In this document: in pieces, positions 1-5,306 of the stretch
Position numbering within the stretch: the stretch's first letter is position 1
Layout of the letters: the number at the start of each line of letters is the position of its first letter
From: Lachnospiraceae bacterium
GTDB lineage: Bacteria > Bacillota_A > Clostridia > Lachnospirales > Lachnospiraceae
Length of the DNA stretch: 5,306 bases
Assembly (NCBI GenBank): GCA_003446335.1
Contig: DMAZ01000155.1
Location: 47,486-52,791 of the forward strand
Direction: 5' to 3'
Notes under the pieces: generated by a model
Seen by the model: the letters and a program-made list of their open reading frames with translations, nothing else
What the model was told of the DNA's origin: nothing
Database searches by the model: none
Program-made: the position numbers and the translations under genes

Positions 1-351
1 GCCTATATGCGCGGACGTACACTTGACAACGCCTTTATTATCCTTGATGAAGCACAGAATACAACGCCCGCTCAGATGAAGATGTTCCTTACAAGAATCG
101 GTTTCGGGACGAAAGTGGTCATTACCGGTGACCGTACCCAGAAGGATCTGCCGAAAGGAACGGAAAGCGGACTCGATGTCTCCTATAAAGTGCTGAAAAA
201 AATCGATGAGATAGGATTCTGTGAACTGACATCCAAGGATGTTGTGAGACATCCTCTCGTACAGAAAATCGTTCAGGCTTATGAAGTATACGAGGAGAAA
301 AAGAGCCGTGAGCGTAAGAGTGACAGGCCGAAAGTCAGGTTTTACAGATAA
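1..351 (+). CDS. phoH: PhoH-family ATPase, C-terminal part (5' end outside window)
   Basis: This is the C-terminal part of a PhoH-like P-loop ATPase; the frame is open from base 1, so the true start and the Walker A motif lie upstream. The visible 116 residues begin inside the family signature AYMRGRTL. They continue through the Walker B strand FIILDEAQN (about residues 12-20 of the visible part), the [11 protein letters not shown] segment, and the [13 protein letters not shown] sensor-like motif. The protein ends in a basic tail ([17 protein letters not shown]), which is usual for this group. Family knowledge: PhoH proteins are cytosolic ATPases, some fused to RNA-binding or nuclease domains, and are tied by gene neighbourhood to RNA metabolism. 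The exact substrate is not settled. The next gene, ybeY, starts 21 nt after the stop, which is the conserved phoH-ybeY pair. The ATG at 7 is internal and is not the start. Confidence 0.95.
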   Translation, partial: AYMRGRTLDNAFIILDEAQNTTPAQMKMFLTRIGFGTKVVITGDRTQKDLPKGTESGLDVSYKVLKKIDEIGFCELTSKDVVRHPLVQKIVQAYEVYEEKKSRERKSDRPKVRFYR

Positions 352-372
352 CTGAATGCAGCAGGTAAAAAT

Positions 373-909
373 ATGACAGTGACTATTGAAAATGAATATA
401 TTCCGGAATATAAGGAAGACATGCCGGCGCTTGATTATCAGAAGGTCGCGGAGGATGTCCTGTCGGGATTTCTGGATGCGACGCAATGCCCGTATGAGGC
501 GGAAGTGAACATTCTGATCACCGGGAATGATGCGATAAGAGAGATAAACAGGGAACAGAGGGGAATAGACAGTATTACGGATGTACTCTCATTCCCGCTG
601 CACGAGTACAGTCAGCCTGCAGCATTTGATGAGCTAGACGAAGACAGCTTTGATGATTTTGATCCGGAGAGCGGGGAATTACTGTTGGGGGACATTGTCC
701 TCTGTCTGCCCAGAATAAGGGAACAGGCAGTTATGTACGGCCACAGTTTTTTAAGAGAGTATGCATTCCTGATCGTTCACAGTCTGCTTCATCTGGTCGG
801 ATATGATCATATGAGCAGAGCGGATGAAGAACGTATGACAGCGATGCAGGACACGATTATGAATGACCTGGGTATTACCAGAGAAGGAGGGAAGGAAAAA
901 CAGTTATGA
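373..909 (+). CDS. ybeY: Endoribonuclease YbeY (rRNA maturation factor)
   Basis: YbeY is a small zinc-dependent RNase involved in 16S rRNA 3'-end maturation and ribosome quality control in the cytosol. The protein has 178 residues, slightly longer than the usual 150-165. The diagnostic motif HSLLHLVGYDH lies at residues 136-146, giving the three zinc-ligand histidines H136, H140 and H146. Other family landmarks are ITDVLSFPL (68-76) and LGDIVLC (105-111). The extra length is an acidic insertion at about 86-102 (10 of 17 residues are D or E) between those two landmarks. The start at 373 has AGGT at 363-366 with suitable spacing, and the N-terminus TVTIENEY fits the family's first beta strand. 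The stop codon overlaps the next gene's ATG. The insertion is probably a surface loop and does not remove any catalytic residue. Confidence 0.96.
   Translation: MTVTIENEYIPEYKEDMPALDYQKVAEDVLSGFLDATQCPYEAEVNILITGNDAIREINREQRGIDSITDVLSFPLHEYSQPAAFDELDEDSFDDFDPESGELLLGDIVLCLPRIREQAVMYGHSFLREYAFLIVHSLLHLVGYDHMSRADEERMTAMQDTIMNDLGITREGGKEKQL
884..895 (+). promoter_or_regulatory. Ribosome binding site for the DUF3048 lipoprotein, inside ybeY
   Basis: AAGGAGG at 884-890 followed by GAAGG at 891-895 lies within the last codons of ybeY. The strong AGGAGG core is about 15 nt from the ATG at 906, longer than ideal. The weaker GAAGG is 10 nt away. With the 4-nt ATGA overlap, this arrangement suggests that translation is coupled to ybeY. 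Confidence 0.6.
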
Positions 910-2291
910 AAAGAGCCAGATATTTGTTACCATTATTGCTTTCAGCGACAATTCTCTCGGGATGTACGATCAAAGGTCATTTCTGGGAGGACTGGGGACA
1001 GAATTCACAGGGAGAGGAACTGGCGGAATCGTCCGTGGCAGAAGTTGTCGAACCTGCAAAAAAGACAGGAAATGTGACGCAGACTAACAGTAAACCGGAG
1101 CCCACAGCGACACCTGCCCCTACATCTACCCCGAGTCCTACACCCACGCCGGCGGAACCGATTCCGGAGGGGATGATAAAGAGTGAGGTTACAGGTGAAT
1201 ATATTCCGGATGCCATGAAAAATAAAAGACCTATGGCGTTCATGATCGATAATGTAAAGGGTGCTCTGCCGCAGAGCGGAATCAGCAAGGCAAGCATGTA
1301 TTTCGAAGCGCCTGTCGAGGGAAGTCTGACACGTATGATGGCCGTATTTGAAGACTATTCCGACCTGCCCAGAGTCGGCCCGCTCCGCAGCTGCAGAGAT
1401 TATTTCGTATCTATGGCAGCCGGTCTTGATGAGCTTTATGTGCATTACGGACAGGCTGCATACGCATTGCCGTATCTGGAGTCGGACGATGTGGATAACC
1501 TTTCCGGTCTCGCTTGGTATACAAGTTCGGTATTCTTCCGTGACAACAGCTTCCACAGTGCGCCGCATAATGCGTATACGAACACGGATGGACTTCTGAA
1601 AGGTATCGAGACGCTCGGATACAGAACGGATCACTTCGATGGATACAAGCAGCAATATACTTTCCACTGGGTGGGCGAGCAGAGTATGCTTGAAGACGGA
1701 CAGGATGCCGCTTTCGTGGCGACAGGCTATCCGATCAATAATCCGAAGTTCTACTATCAGCCGGATTCAGGGCTTTATCTGAGAGAACAGTACGGCGGTC
1801 CTCATATTGATGTGGAGAATGGTGAGCAGATCGCGGTAAAGAATATCATTATTGAATTCCAGAATTACGCAAATTATCAGGAATCCCAGTATCTGCACTT
1901 CGACACGACTGCCGGAGGAAAAGGAAAGTATATCTCGAACGGAAAAGCGATTGATATTACATGGGAGAGACCAAGCTTCTATGAACCTGTAAAATATAAG
2001 ACGCTGGACGGCAAGGATCTGGTACTGAACACAGGTAAGACATTTGTATGCCTTGTTCAGAATGAGCAGATCAGACAGTGTGTCTTTGGCGCAAGTGAGG
2101 ATACTGCAGTCTGCTGCGTATCGGAAGAGGAGGCAGCCAAGGCTGAAGAATATAATGCCGAATGGAAGGCAGCCTACAAGTATGGAGAAGATGTATACCT
2201 GACCATTATGAACCAGGAGCGCGAGCGCTGCCTTGAAGCCCACGGCGGCAAGTCTAAAGTTCAGGTGGGGATGGGCAACGGAGATTTCTGA
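906..2291 (+). CDS. DUF3048 domain-containing (YerB-like) lipoprotein
   Basis: This is a 461-residue predicted lipoprotein. Residues 1-19 form a signal peptide (MKRAR, then a hydrophobic run), and the lipobox LSGC places the lipidated cysteine at C20, so the protein should sit on the outer face of the membrane. A flexible Thr/Pro-rich linker (about 62-84, with alternating TP) leads to the DUF3048 N-terminal domain. Its family wording includes RPMAFMIDN (108-116), LTRMMAVFED (141-150), RVGPLRSCR (156-164) and HNAYT (221-225). The C-terminal half follows with ISNGKAIDITW (343-353) and LNTGKTFVCLVQ (374-385). After that comes an unrecognised tail of about 70 residues with four cysteines (392, 403, 404, 442) and a charged, probably helical stretch. 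The family is related to Bacillus YerB; its function is not established and a cell-envelope role is an inference. The ATG overlaps the ybeY stop by 4 nt. Confidence 0.88.
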   Translation: MKRARYLLPLLLSATILSGCTIKGHFWEDWGQNSQGEELAESSVAEVVEPAKKTGNVTQTNSKPEPTATPAPTSTPSPTPTPAEPIPEGMIKSEVTGEYIPDAMKNKRPMAFMIDNVKGALPQSGISKASMYFEAPVEGSLTRMMAVFEDYSDLPRVGPLRSCRDYFVSMAAGLDELYVHYGQAAYALPYLESDDVDNLSGLAWYTSSVFFRDNSFHSAPHNAYTNTDGLLKGIETLGYRTDHFDGYKQQYTFHWVGEQSMLEDGQDAAFVATGYPINNPKFYYQPDSGLYLREQYGGPHIDVENGEQIAVKNIIIEFQNYANYQESQYLHFDTTAGGKGKYISNGKAIDITWERPSFYEPVKYKTLDGKDLVLNTGKTFVCLVQNEQIRQCVFGASEDTAVCCVSEEEAAKAEEYNAEWKAAYKYGEDVYLTIMNQERERCLEAHGGKSKVQVGMGNGDF

Positions 2292-2351
2292 TTTCATGAA
2301 GGACATCAGGATTCCCTGCCATGTTTCATGGGAGGGGACTTGAATCAGAGA
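2285..2351 (+). other. Predicted RNA stem and hairpin over the lipoprotein stop codon
   Basis: Bases 2312-2323 pair with 2327-2338 as an 11-bp hairpin with one G-G mismatch, one G-U pair and a TTT loop (inner stem CCATG/CATGG, outer stem TTCCCT/AGGGGA). Outside it, 2285-2294 can pair with 2342-2351 (10 bp, two of them G-U). That outer stem would include the lipoprotein TGA stop at 2289-2291. No T-run follows, so this is not a terminator by itself. It may protect the mRNA 3' end or be the 5' domain of the structured RNA that follows. The pairing was done by eye and no energy was calculated. Confidence 0.4.
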
Positions 2352-2474
2352 CTGAAACGCCGGGGCTGTTGCATTCAGGTCATGTTACCGCTATTCAGGA
2401 CAGACATTTGTACATGAAGTCTGCTGTAGATAGTGGAATCAGACCTGCGTGCGACAGCCCCGGCGTCTTTTTTT
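2312..2474 (+). ncRNA. Candidate structured RNA (3'UTR-derived or independent), unassigned
   Basis: The two hairpin domains together (2312-2338, and the rod-like 2357-2466 plus T-run) look like a compact structured RNA of roughly 110-165 nt rather than an ordinary terminator. The rod has four stacked helices separated by small internal loops (such as ATGTTA opposite AATCA). I see no convincing promoter just upstream, so if a discrete RNA exists it may be processed from the upstream operon's 3' end. It does not match the landmarks I know for SRP RNA, T-box, SAM or cobalamin riboswitches, and it is short for 6S RNA. The evidence is base pairing only; covariation across relatives is not available here. 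Confidence 0.35.
2357..2474 (+). terminator. Intrinsic terminator with long, internally structured stem-loop
   Basis: The arm at 2357-2373 (ACGCCGGGGCTGTTGCA) pairs with 2450-2466 (TGCGACAGCCCCGGCGT) over 17 bp with a single G-U pair. It is followed at once by C and seven Ts (2468-2474), the layout of a Rho-independent terminator. The 76-nt insert is not a simple loop. It contains CAGGTC/GACCTG (2376-2381 with 2442-2447), CCGCTAT/ATAGTGG (2388-2394 with 2430-2436, one G-U) and CAGAC/GTCTG (2401-2405 with 2419-2423), all nested in order and capped by a 13-nt loop. It lies after the lipoprotein gene and before the miaB promoter, so it should end the phoH-ybeY-lipoprotein transcript. No shorter local hairpin feeds the T-run, so termination depends on the distant arm. 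Confidence 0.75.
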
Positions 2475-2494
2475 CTCCGCGGGCATATTATGAT

Positions 2495-2527
2495 TTGCCA
2501 AATTCCCGCCAGATGCTATAATATAAT
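2495..2527 (+). promoter_or_regulatory. Vegetative (sigma-A type) extended -10 promoter for miaB-mutS
   Basis: The -35 box TTGCCA (2495-2500, 5 of 6 to TTGACA) is separated by 16 nt from a perfect TATAAT (2517-2522), which is preceded by TGC to make an extended -10 (TGCTATAAT). A second perfect TATAAT overlaps it by one base (2522-2527). Transcription would begin at about 2529-2534, leaving a leader of only some 20-26 nt before the miaB ATG. The promoter begins about 20 nt after the terminator T-run, giving a clean unit boundary. Confidence 0.8.
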
Positions 2528-2542
2528 CTTACTGTTTGAGAG

Positions 2543-2548
2543 TTGGAG
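2543..2548 (+). promoter_or_regulatory. Ribosome binding site that decides the miaB start
   Basis: TTGGAG at 2543-2548 carries a GGAG core 6 nt before the ATG at 2555. An in-frame TTG sits at 2543, inside this element. Using it as the start would leave only weak purine-rich sequence (TTTGAGAG) upstream. The ATG at 2555 is therefore preferred. Confidence 0.7.
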
Positions 2549-2554
2549 ATTATT

Positions 2555-3994
2555 ATGGAAAAATATAAGATTGAACTGAAAAGTGAAGAGGATCAGCAGG
2601 CCGAAGCAGCCAGACAGCTGGCTTTCATAGAGGAAGCCGGAAAGATAGTCTCTGAAATTTCAGAGAGCCTCGGGAGACCGCTGTATTCGACAGTCGTTAC
2701 GTTCGGTTGTCAGATGAACGCAAGAGACTCAGAGAAGATCCGCGGTATTTTTGCAGCGGCAGGTTTTCAGGATACGCAAAGTGAAGACGATGCTGATTTT
2801 GTAATTTATAATACCTGCACAGTCAGAGAAAACGCAGACCAGCATGTTTACGGAAGACTCGGACATCTGAACAGCGTCAAGAGGAAGAGACCCGGGATGA
2901 TCATAGGCCTCTGCGGCTGTATGATGCAGGAGCCGCATATCGTGGAGAAAATACGAAAAAGTTATTCTTTCGTCGATCTTATATTCGGAACGCATAATCT
3001 TTATGAATTTCCGGAACTCCTTGTTCGCACGATGCGGGAGAAAAAAAGGATCATAGAAGTGCTGGAAGCGACACCCTATCTCCCGGAGAGCCTGCCTGCA
3101 GAGCGCAAGTATCCCTTCAAATCCGGAGTGAATATTATGTACGGATGTAATAATTTCTGTACATATTGTATCGTGCCATACGTAAGGGGAAGGGAAATCA
3201 GCAGAAGGCCGGAAGATATTCTGGACGAATGCAGACGTCTGGCTGCAGATGGCGTCAGAGAAATAATGCTCCTGGGACAAAATGTAAATTCCTACGGCAA
3301 GACGCTGGATGTACCGGTCTCCTTCGCGAAGCTTCTCGGGGAAGTCTGCAAAATAGACGGTATAGACCGGGTGCGTTTTATGACTTCTCATCCGAAGGAT
3401 CTTTCGGATGAGCTGATCGAAGCGATGGCATCCAACCCTAAGGTGTGCAGGCACCTTCATCTGCCTGTACAGTCAGGAAGTGACCGAATATTAAAGCAGA
3501 TGAACAGACACTATGATCGAGCTCATTATATGGATCTGGTCAGAAAGCTTCGGGAAGCTATGCCGGATATCTCTCTTACGACCGATATTATTGTTGGCTT
3601 TCCAGGCGAGACGGAAGAAGATTTCCGGGATACATTATCTATTGTCAGGGAGGCCGGCTATGACAGTGCCTTTACGTTCATTTACTCCAAAAGGACCGGT
3701 ACACCGGCTGCCAAAATGGCTGATCAGGTTCCGGAGGATGTGGTCCATGACCGGTTCGACCGCCTTCTTGAAGAAGTAAAGATCTCCGCTGAGAAAATGT
3801 GCGCGCGCTTCGAGGGGCAGGTGATGGATGTGCTTGTGGAAGAAAAGAATAAGAAGCCCGGACTTGTGACCGGAAGGATCGGTCACAACCTCGTTGTACA
3901 TCTTACCGGGGATGAATCTATGATCGGAAAACTTGTTCCGGTGCGGCTTCTTGAATGCAAAGGCTTCTATTATATTGGTGAGCCGGAAAGATGA
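2555..3994 (+). CDS. miaB: tRNA-2-methylthio-N6-dimethylallyladenosine synthase MiaB
   Basis: MiaB is a cytosolic radical-SAM methylthiotransferase that adds the 2-methylthio group to i6A37 of tRNAs reading UNN codons. From the ATG at 2555 it has 479 residues. A charged helical extension of about 45 residues comes first, as in other Firmicute MiaB proteins. The N-terminal MTTase domain follows, with auxiliary-cluster cysteines C52 (TFGCQMN), C88 (YNTCTVRENA) and C122 (LCGCMMQE). The radical-SAM motif GCNNFCTYCIVPYVRG gives C198, C202 and C205. Further family blocks are LLGQNVNSYG, FMTSHPKDL, HLPVQSGSD, TTDIIVGFPGET and YSKRTGTPAA. A TRAM RNA-binding domain occupies about the last 60 residues (EGQVMDVLVEE to YYIGEPER). 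All six cluster cysteines are present, so it should be active. VRENA and the paired mutS favour MiaB over its relatives MtaB and RimO. It is driven by the promoter at 2495-2527. Confidence 0.96.
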   Translation: MEKYKIELKSEEDQQAEAARQLAFIEEAGKIVSEISESLGRPLYSTVVTFGCQMNARDSEKIRGIFAAAGFQDTQSEDDADFVIYNTCTVRENADQHVYGRLGHLNSVKRKRPGMIIGLCGCMMQEPHIVEKIRKSYSFVDLIFGTHNLYEFPELLVRTMREKKRIIEVLEATPYLPESLPAERKYPFKSGVNIMYGCNNFCTYCIVPYVRGREISRRPEDILDECRRLAADGVREIMLLGQNVNSYGKTLDVPVSFAKLLGEVCKIDGIDRVRFMTSHPKDLSDELIEAMASNPKVCRHLHLPVQSGSDRILKQMNRHYDRAHYMDLVRKLREAMPDISLTTDIIVGFPGETEEDFRDTLSIVREAGYDSAFTFIYSKRTGTPAAKMADQVPEDVVHDRFDRLLEEVKISAEKMCARFEGQVMDVLVEEKNKKPGLVTGRIGHNLVVHLTGDESMIGKLVPVRLLECKGFYYIGEPER

Positions 3995-4082
3995 GCCGCT
4001 CTGATCGATTTCTCATGATCAGACTGATATTTCTAAATAGAAACTCAAATGAATAAATAATAAGCAGAACAGCAGGTGAACT
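3995..4082 (+). other. miaB-mutS intergenic gap with two small hairpins
   Basis: The gap is 88 nt and A/T-rich in its second half. TCTGATC (4000-4006) pairs with GATCAGA (4017-4023) over 7 bp with a 10-nt loop. TTTCT (4030-4034) pairs with AGAAA (4039-4043) around AAAT. Neither is followed by a T-run, so I see no terminator, and no -35/-10 pair convinces me. Read-through from miaB into mutS is the simplest reading. AGGTGA at 4074-4079 serves as the mutS ribosome site. Confidence 0.5.
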
Positions 4083-5306
4083 ATGGCATTGTCTCCAATG
4101 ATGCAGGAGTATAAAAAGGTAAAGGAAGATTATAAAGACTGTGTACTTATGTACAGGGTCGGTGACTTCTATGAGATGTTTTTCGATGATGCTGTCCGTG
4201 TATCGAAAATGCTGGAATTAACACTGACCGGGAAAGAATGCGGTCTGCCGGAAAGAGCCCCGATGTGCGGCGTGCCCTATCATGCGGTCGATGTGTACGT
4301 CAGCCGTTTGATTCAAAAAGGGCAGAAAGTCGCCATCTGTGATCAGGTGGAAGACCCGAAGCTGGCCAAGGGACTGGTAAAACGGGAGGTCACACGTGTT
4401 GTTACACCCGGAACGAATATGGATCTGTCCGCCGGTGATGAGACCAGAAATAACTTTCTGATGAGCATTGTGTGTACGGAAGACCGTTTCGGCGTGGCAG
4501 CATGCGATGTCTCGACTGGAGAATTTCTTCTTACCGAAGTAGACAGAATTTCCAGACTGACCGATGAAATTTACAAGATCGGACCTTCTGAGATTATCTG
4601 CAACGAACCTCTTATGATGTCGGGGCTCGATATAGACGATCTGAGAAACAGGCTTGGCATCATGGTGGAAGCGATGGATCCGCGCTATTTCGGCGATGTC
4701 ATCTGCAGAAAGACACTGATGGATCATTTTCATGTCGGATCTGTCGAAGGACTCGGCATTTCGGAGTTTGGCTGCGGTGTGAACGCGGCGGGGGCTCTGC
4801 TTTCCTACCTTTTCGAGACGCAGAAAACGGATCTGTCCCATATTTCCATGATCCGTCCCTATCATACAGAAGAATTCATGGTAATGGACGGATCCTCCAT
4901 GCGCAATCTTGAACTTTTGGAGACACTTCGCGAGAAGGAGAAACGAGGTTCTCTTTTCTGGGTGCTTGATAAAACGCGCACTGCGATGGGAGCCCGCATG
5001 CTGCGCAGCTGGATCGAACAGCCGCTGCTCGATAAGGATACCATCAATGCCAGGCTCGACGCCATTGATTCCCTCAACAGGAACGAGATCACCTGTGCGG
5101 AGATCCGTGAATACCTGAATCCGGTGTATGATCTTGAACGACTGGCAGCCCGCATCAGCTACAAGAGCGCCAATCCGAGGGATCTGGTCTCCCTGAAGAC
5201 ATCGCTACAGATGCTTCCGCACATAAAGGCGCTTCTTATGGAACTGGAAGCAGGCAAATTCCGGGAATTCCTGGATTCGTTCGATACACTGGAGGATCTC
5301 AGCGAA
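4083..5306 (+). CDS. mutS: DNA mismatch repair protein MutS, N-terminal part (3' end outside window)
   Basis: MutS recognises base mismatches and small loops and recruits MutL for repair. The frame is open from the ATG at 4083 to the window edge, 408 codons without a stop; full-length MutS usually has about 850-900 residues. The mismatch-binding domain has VGDFYEMFFDDA with the Phe-x-Glu wedge at F29 and E31, followed by APMCGVPYHA (59-68), VAICDQVEDP (83-92) and REVTRVVTPGT (101-111). The connector domain spans about 120-250. The core begins around DGSSMRNLELLETLRE (269-284), with LDKTRTAMGARMLRSWIEQPL-type wording at 295-315. The lever, clamp and ATPase parts, including Walker A, lie beyond the window. 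AGGTGA (4074-4079) supports the chosen start. It lies downstream of miaB with no terminator between; mutL is expected next but is not visible. Confidence 0.97.
   Translation, partial: MALSPMMQEYKKVKEDYKDCVLMYRVGDFYEMFFDDAVRVSKMLELTLTGKECGLPERAPMCGVPYHAVDVYVSRLIQKGQKVAICDQVEDPKLAKGLVKREVTRVVTPGTNMDLSAGDETRNNFLMSIVCTEDRFGVAACDVSTGEFLLTEVDRISRLTDEIYKIGPSEIICNEPLMMSGLDIDDLRNRLGIMVEAMDPRYFGDVICRKTLMDHFHVGSVEGLGISEFGCGVNAAGALLSYLFETQKTDLSHISMIRPYHTEEFMVMDGSSMRNLELLETLREKEKRGSLFWVLDKTRTAMGARMLRSWIEQPLLDKDTINARLDAIDSLNRNEITCAEIREYLNPVYDLERLAARISYKSANPRDLVSLKTSLQMLPHIKALLMELEAGKFREFLDSFDTLEDLSE

Noticed and set aside
863..1087. + strand ORF overlapping the end of ybeY and the start of the lipoprotein gene
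   Set aside because: It lies in another frame of two well-supported genes, and its composition and lack of motifs mark it as a shadow.
1005..1667. Long antisense ORF (220 codons) opposite the lipoprotein gene
   Set aside because: It is entirely antisense to a gene with clear family motifs, and the Arg/Cys-rich translation of the TP-rich linker looks artefactual.
2376..2394. T-box-like fragment (GTTACCGC resembles the end of the T-box consensus)
   Set aside because: The GGGTGG half and the stem I landmarks are absent, the structure ends in a terminator before the miaB promoter rather than leading into a gene, and miaB is not a typical T-box gene.
2357..2466. 6S RNA or SRP RNA
   Set aside because: The rod shape and closing stem are suggestive, but 6S RNA is normally 160-200 nt with a large central bubble, and the SRP GGAA-type apical loop with AGCAGCC is absent.
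2357..2466. MITE or small mobile element with 17-bp terminal inverted repeats
   Set aside because: No target-site duplication flanks the arms, there is only one copy in the window, and the T-run placement fits a terminator better.
2321..2521. 66-codon + strand ORF starting with ATG in the intergenic region
   Set aside because: It runs through the terminator stem, the T-run and the miaB promoter, has no ribosome site, and its translation has no recognisable character.
2543..2554. TTG start for miaB four codons upstream
   Set aside because: The TTG lies inside the GGAG ribosome site that serves the ATG at 2555, and it has no good site of its own.
2729..3460. Antisense ORF (243 codons) opposite miaB
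   Set aside because: It is a shadow of a highly conserved gene, with no ribosome site or protein motif seen.
4000..4043. Terminator between miaB and mutS
   Set aside because: Both hairpins are short and AT-rich or have a 10-nt loop, and neither is followed by a T-run.
4218..4865. Antisense ORF (215 codons) opposite mutS
   Set aside because: The + strand reads through as canonical MutS, so the antisense frame is a by-product of codon use.

Overview
The window looks like chromosomal core DNA from a low-to-moderate-GC Firmicute, most likely a Clostridia member of the Lachnospiraceae type. The basis is the protein wording (PhoH, YbeY with an acidic insertion, a DUF3048 lipoprotein, MiaB with an N-terminal extension, MutS), AGGAGG-type ribosome sites, a vegetative TTGACA/TATAAT-type promoter, and balanced base composition. 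The family-level placement is an inference. I see no transposase, phage gene, CRISPR array, tRNA or rRNA. All genes are on the + strand.

Region 1 (1-2291) is the end of a tight gene cluster. It holds the C-terminal third or so of a PhoH-family ATPase (cut by the window start), the endoribonuclease YbeY after a 21-nt gap, and a DUF3048 (YerB-like) lipoprotein whose ATG overlaps the ybeY stop codon (ATGA). PhoH and YbeY are a classic neighbour pair linked to RNA and ribosome maturation. The lipoprotein is an outer-surface protein of unknown role that is translationally coupled to them.

Region 2 (2292-2554) is a 263-nt intergenic stretch with more structure than a simple spacer. A 17-bp stem whose arms lie about 76 nt apart (2357-2373 with 2450-2466) runs directly into seven T residues, so it is an intrinsic terminator with a large, internally paired insert. 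A separate 11-bp hairpin (2312-2338) precedes it, and two copies of an 8-nt element can compete for the lipoprotein stop-codon region. Immediately downstream is a strong extended -10 promoter (TTGCCA, 16 nt, TGCTATAAT) for the next genes.

Region 3 (2555-5306) starts a second unit, miaB then mutS. MiaB is the radical-SAM tRNA methylthiotransferase. MutS is the mismatch-recognition ATPase, of which only the first 408 codons are inside the window. The 88-nt gap between them has small hairpins but no terminator, so co-transcription from the miaB promoter is likely. A miaB-mutS(-mutL) order is common in Clostridia and Bacilli.

Most of the window is ordinary housekeeping sequence. The part worth a second look is the structured RNA and terminator at about 2285-2474. 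The unusual lipoprotein tail and its coupling to ybeY come second.
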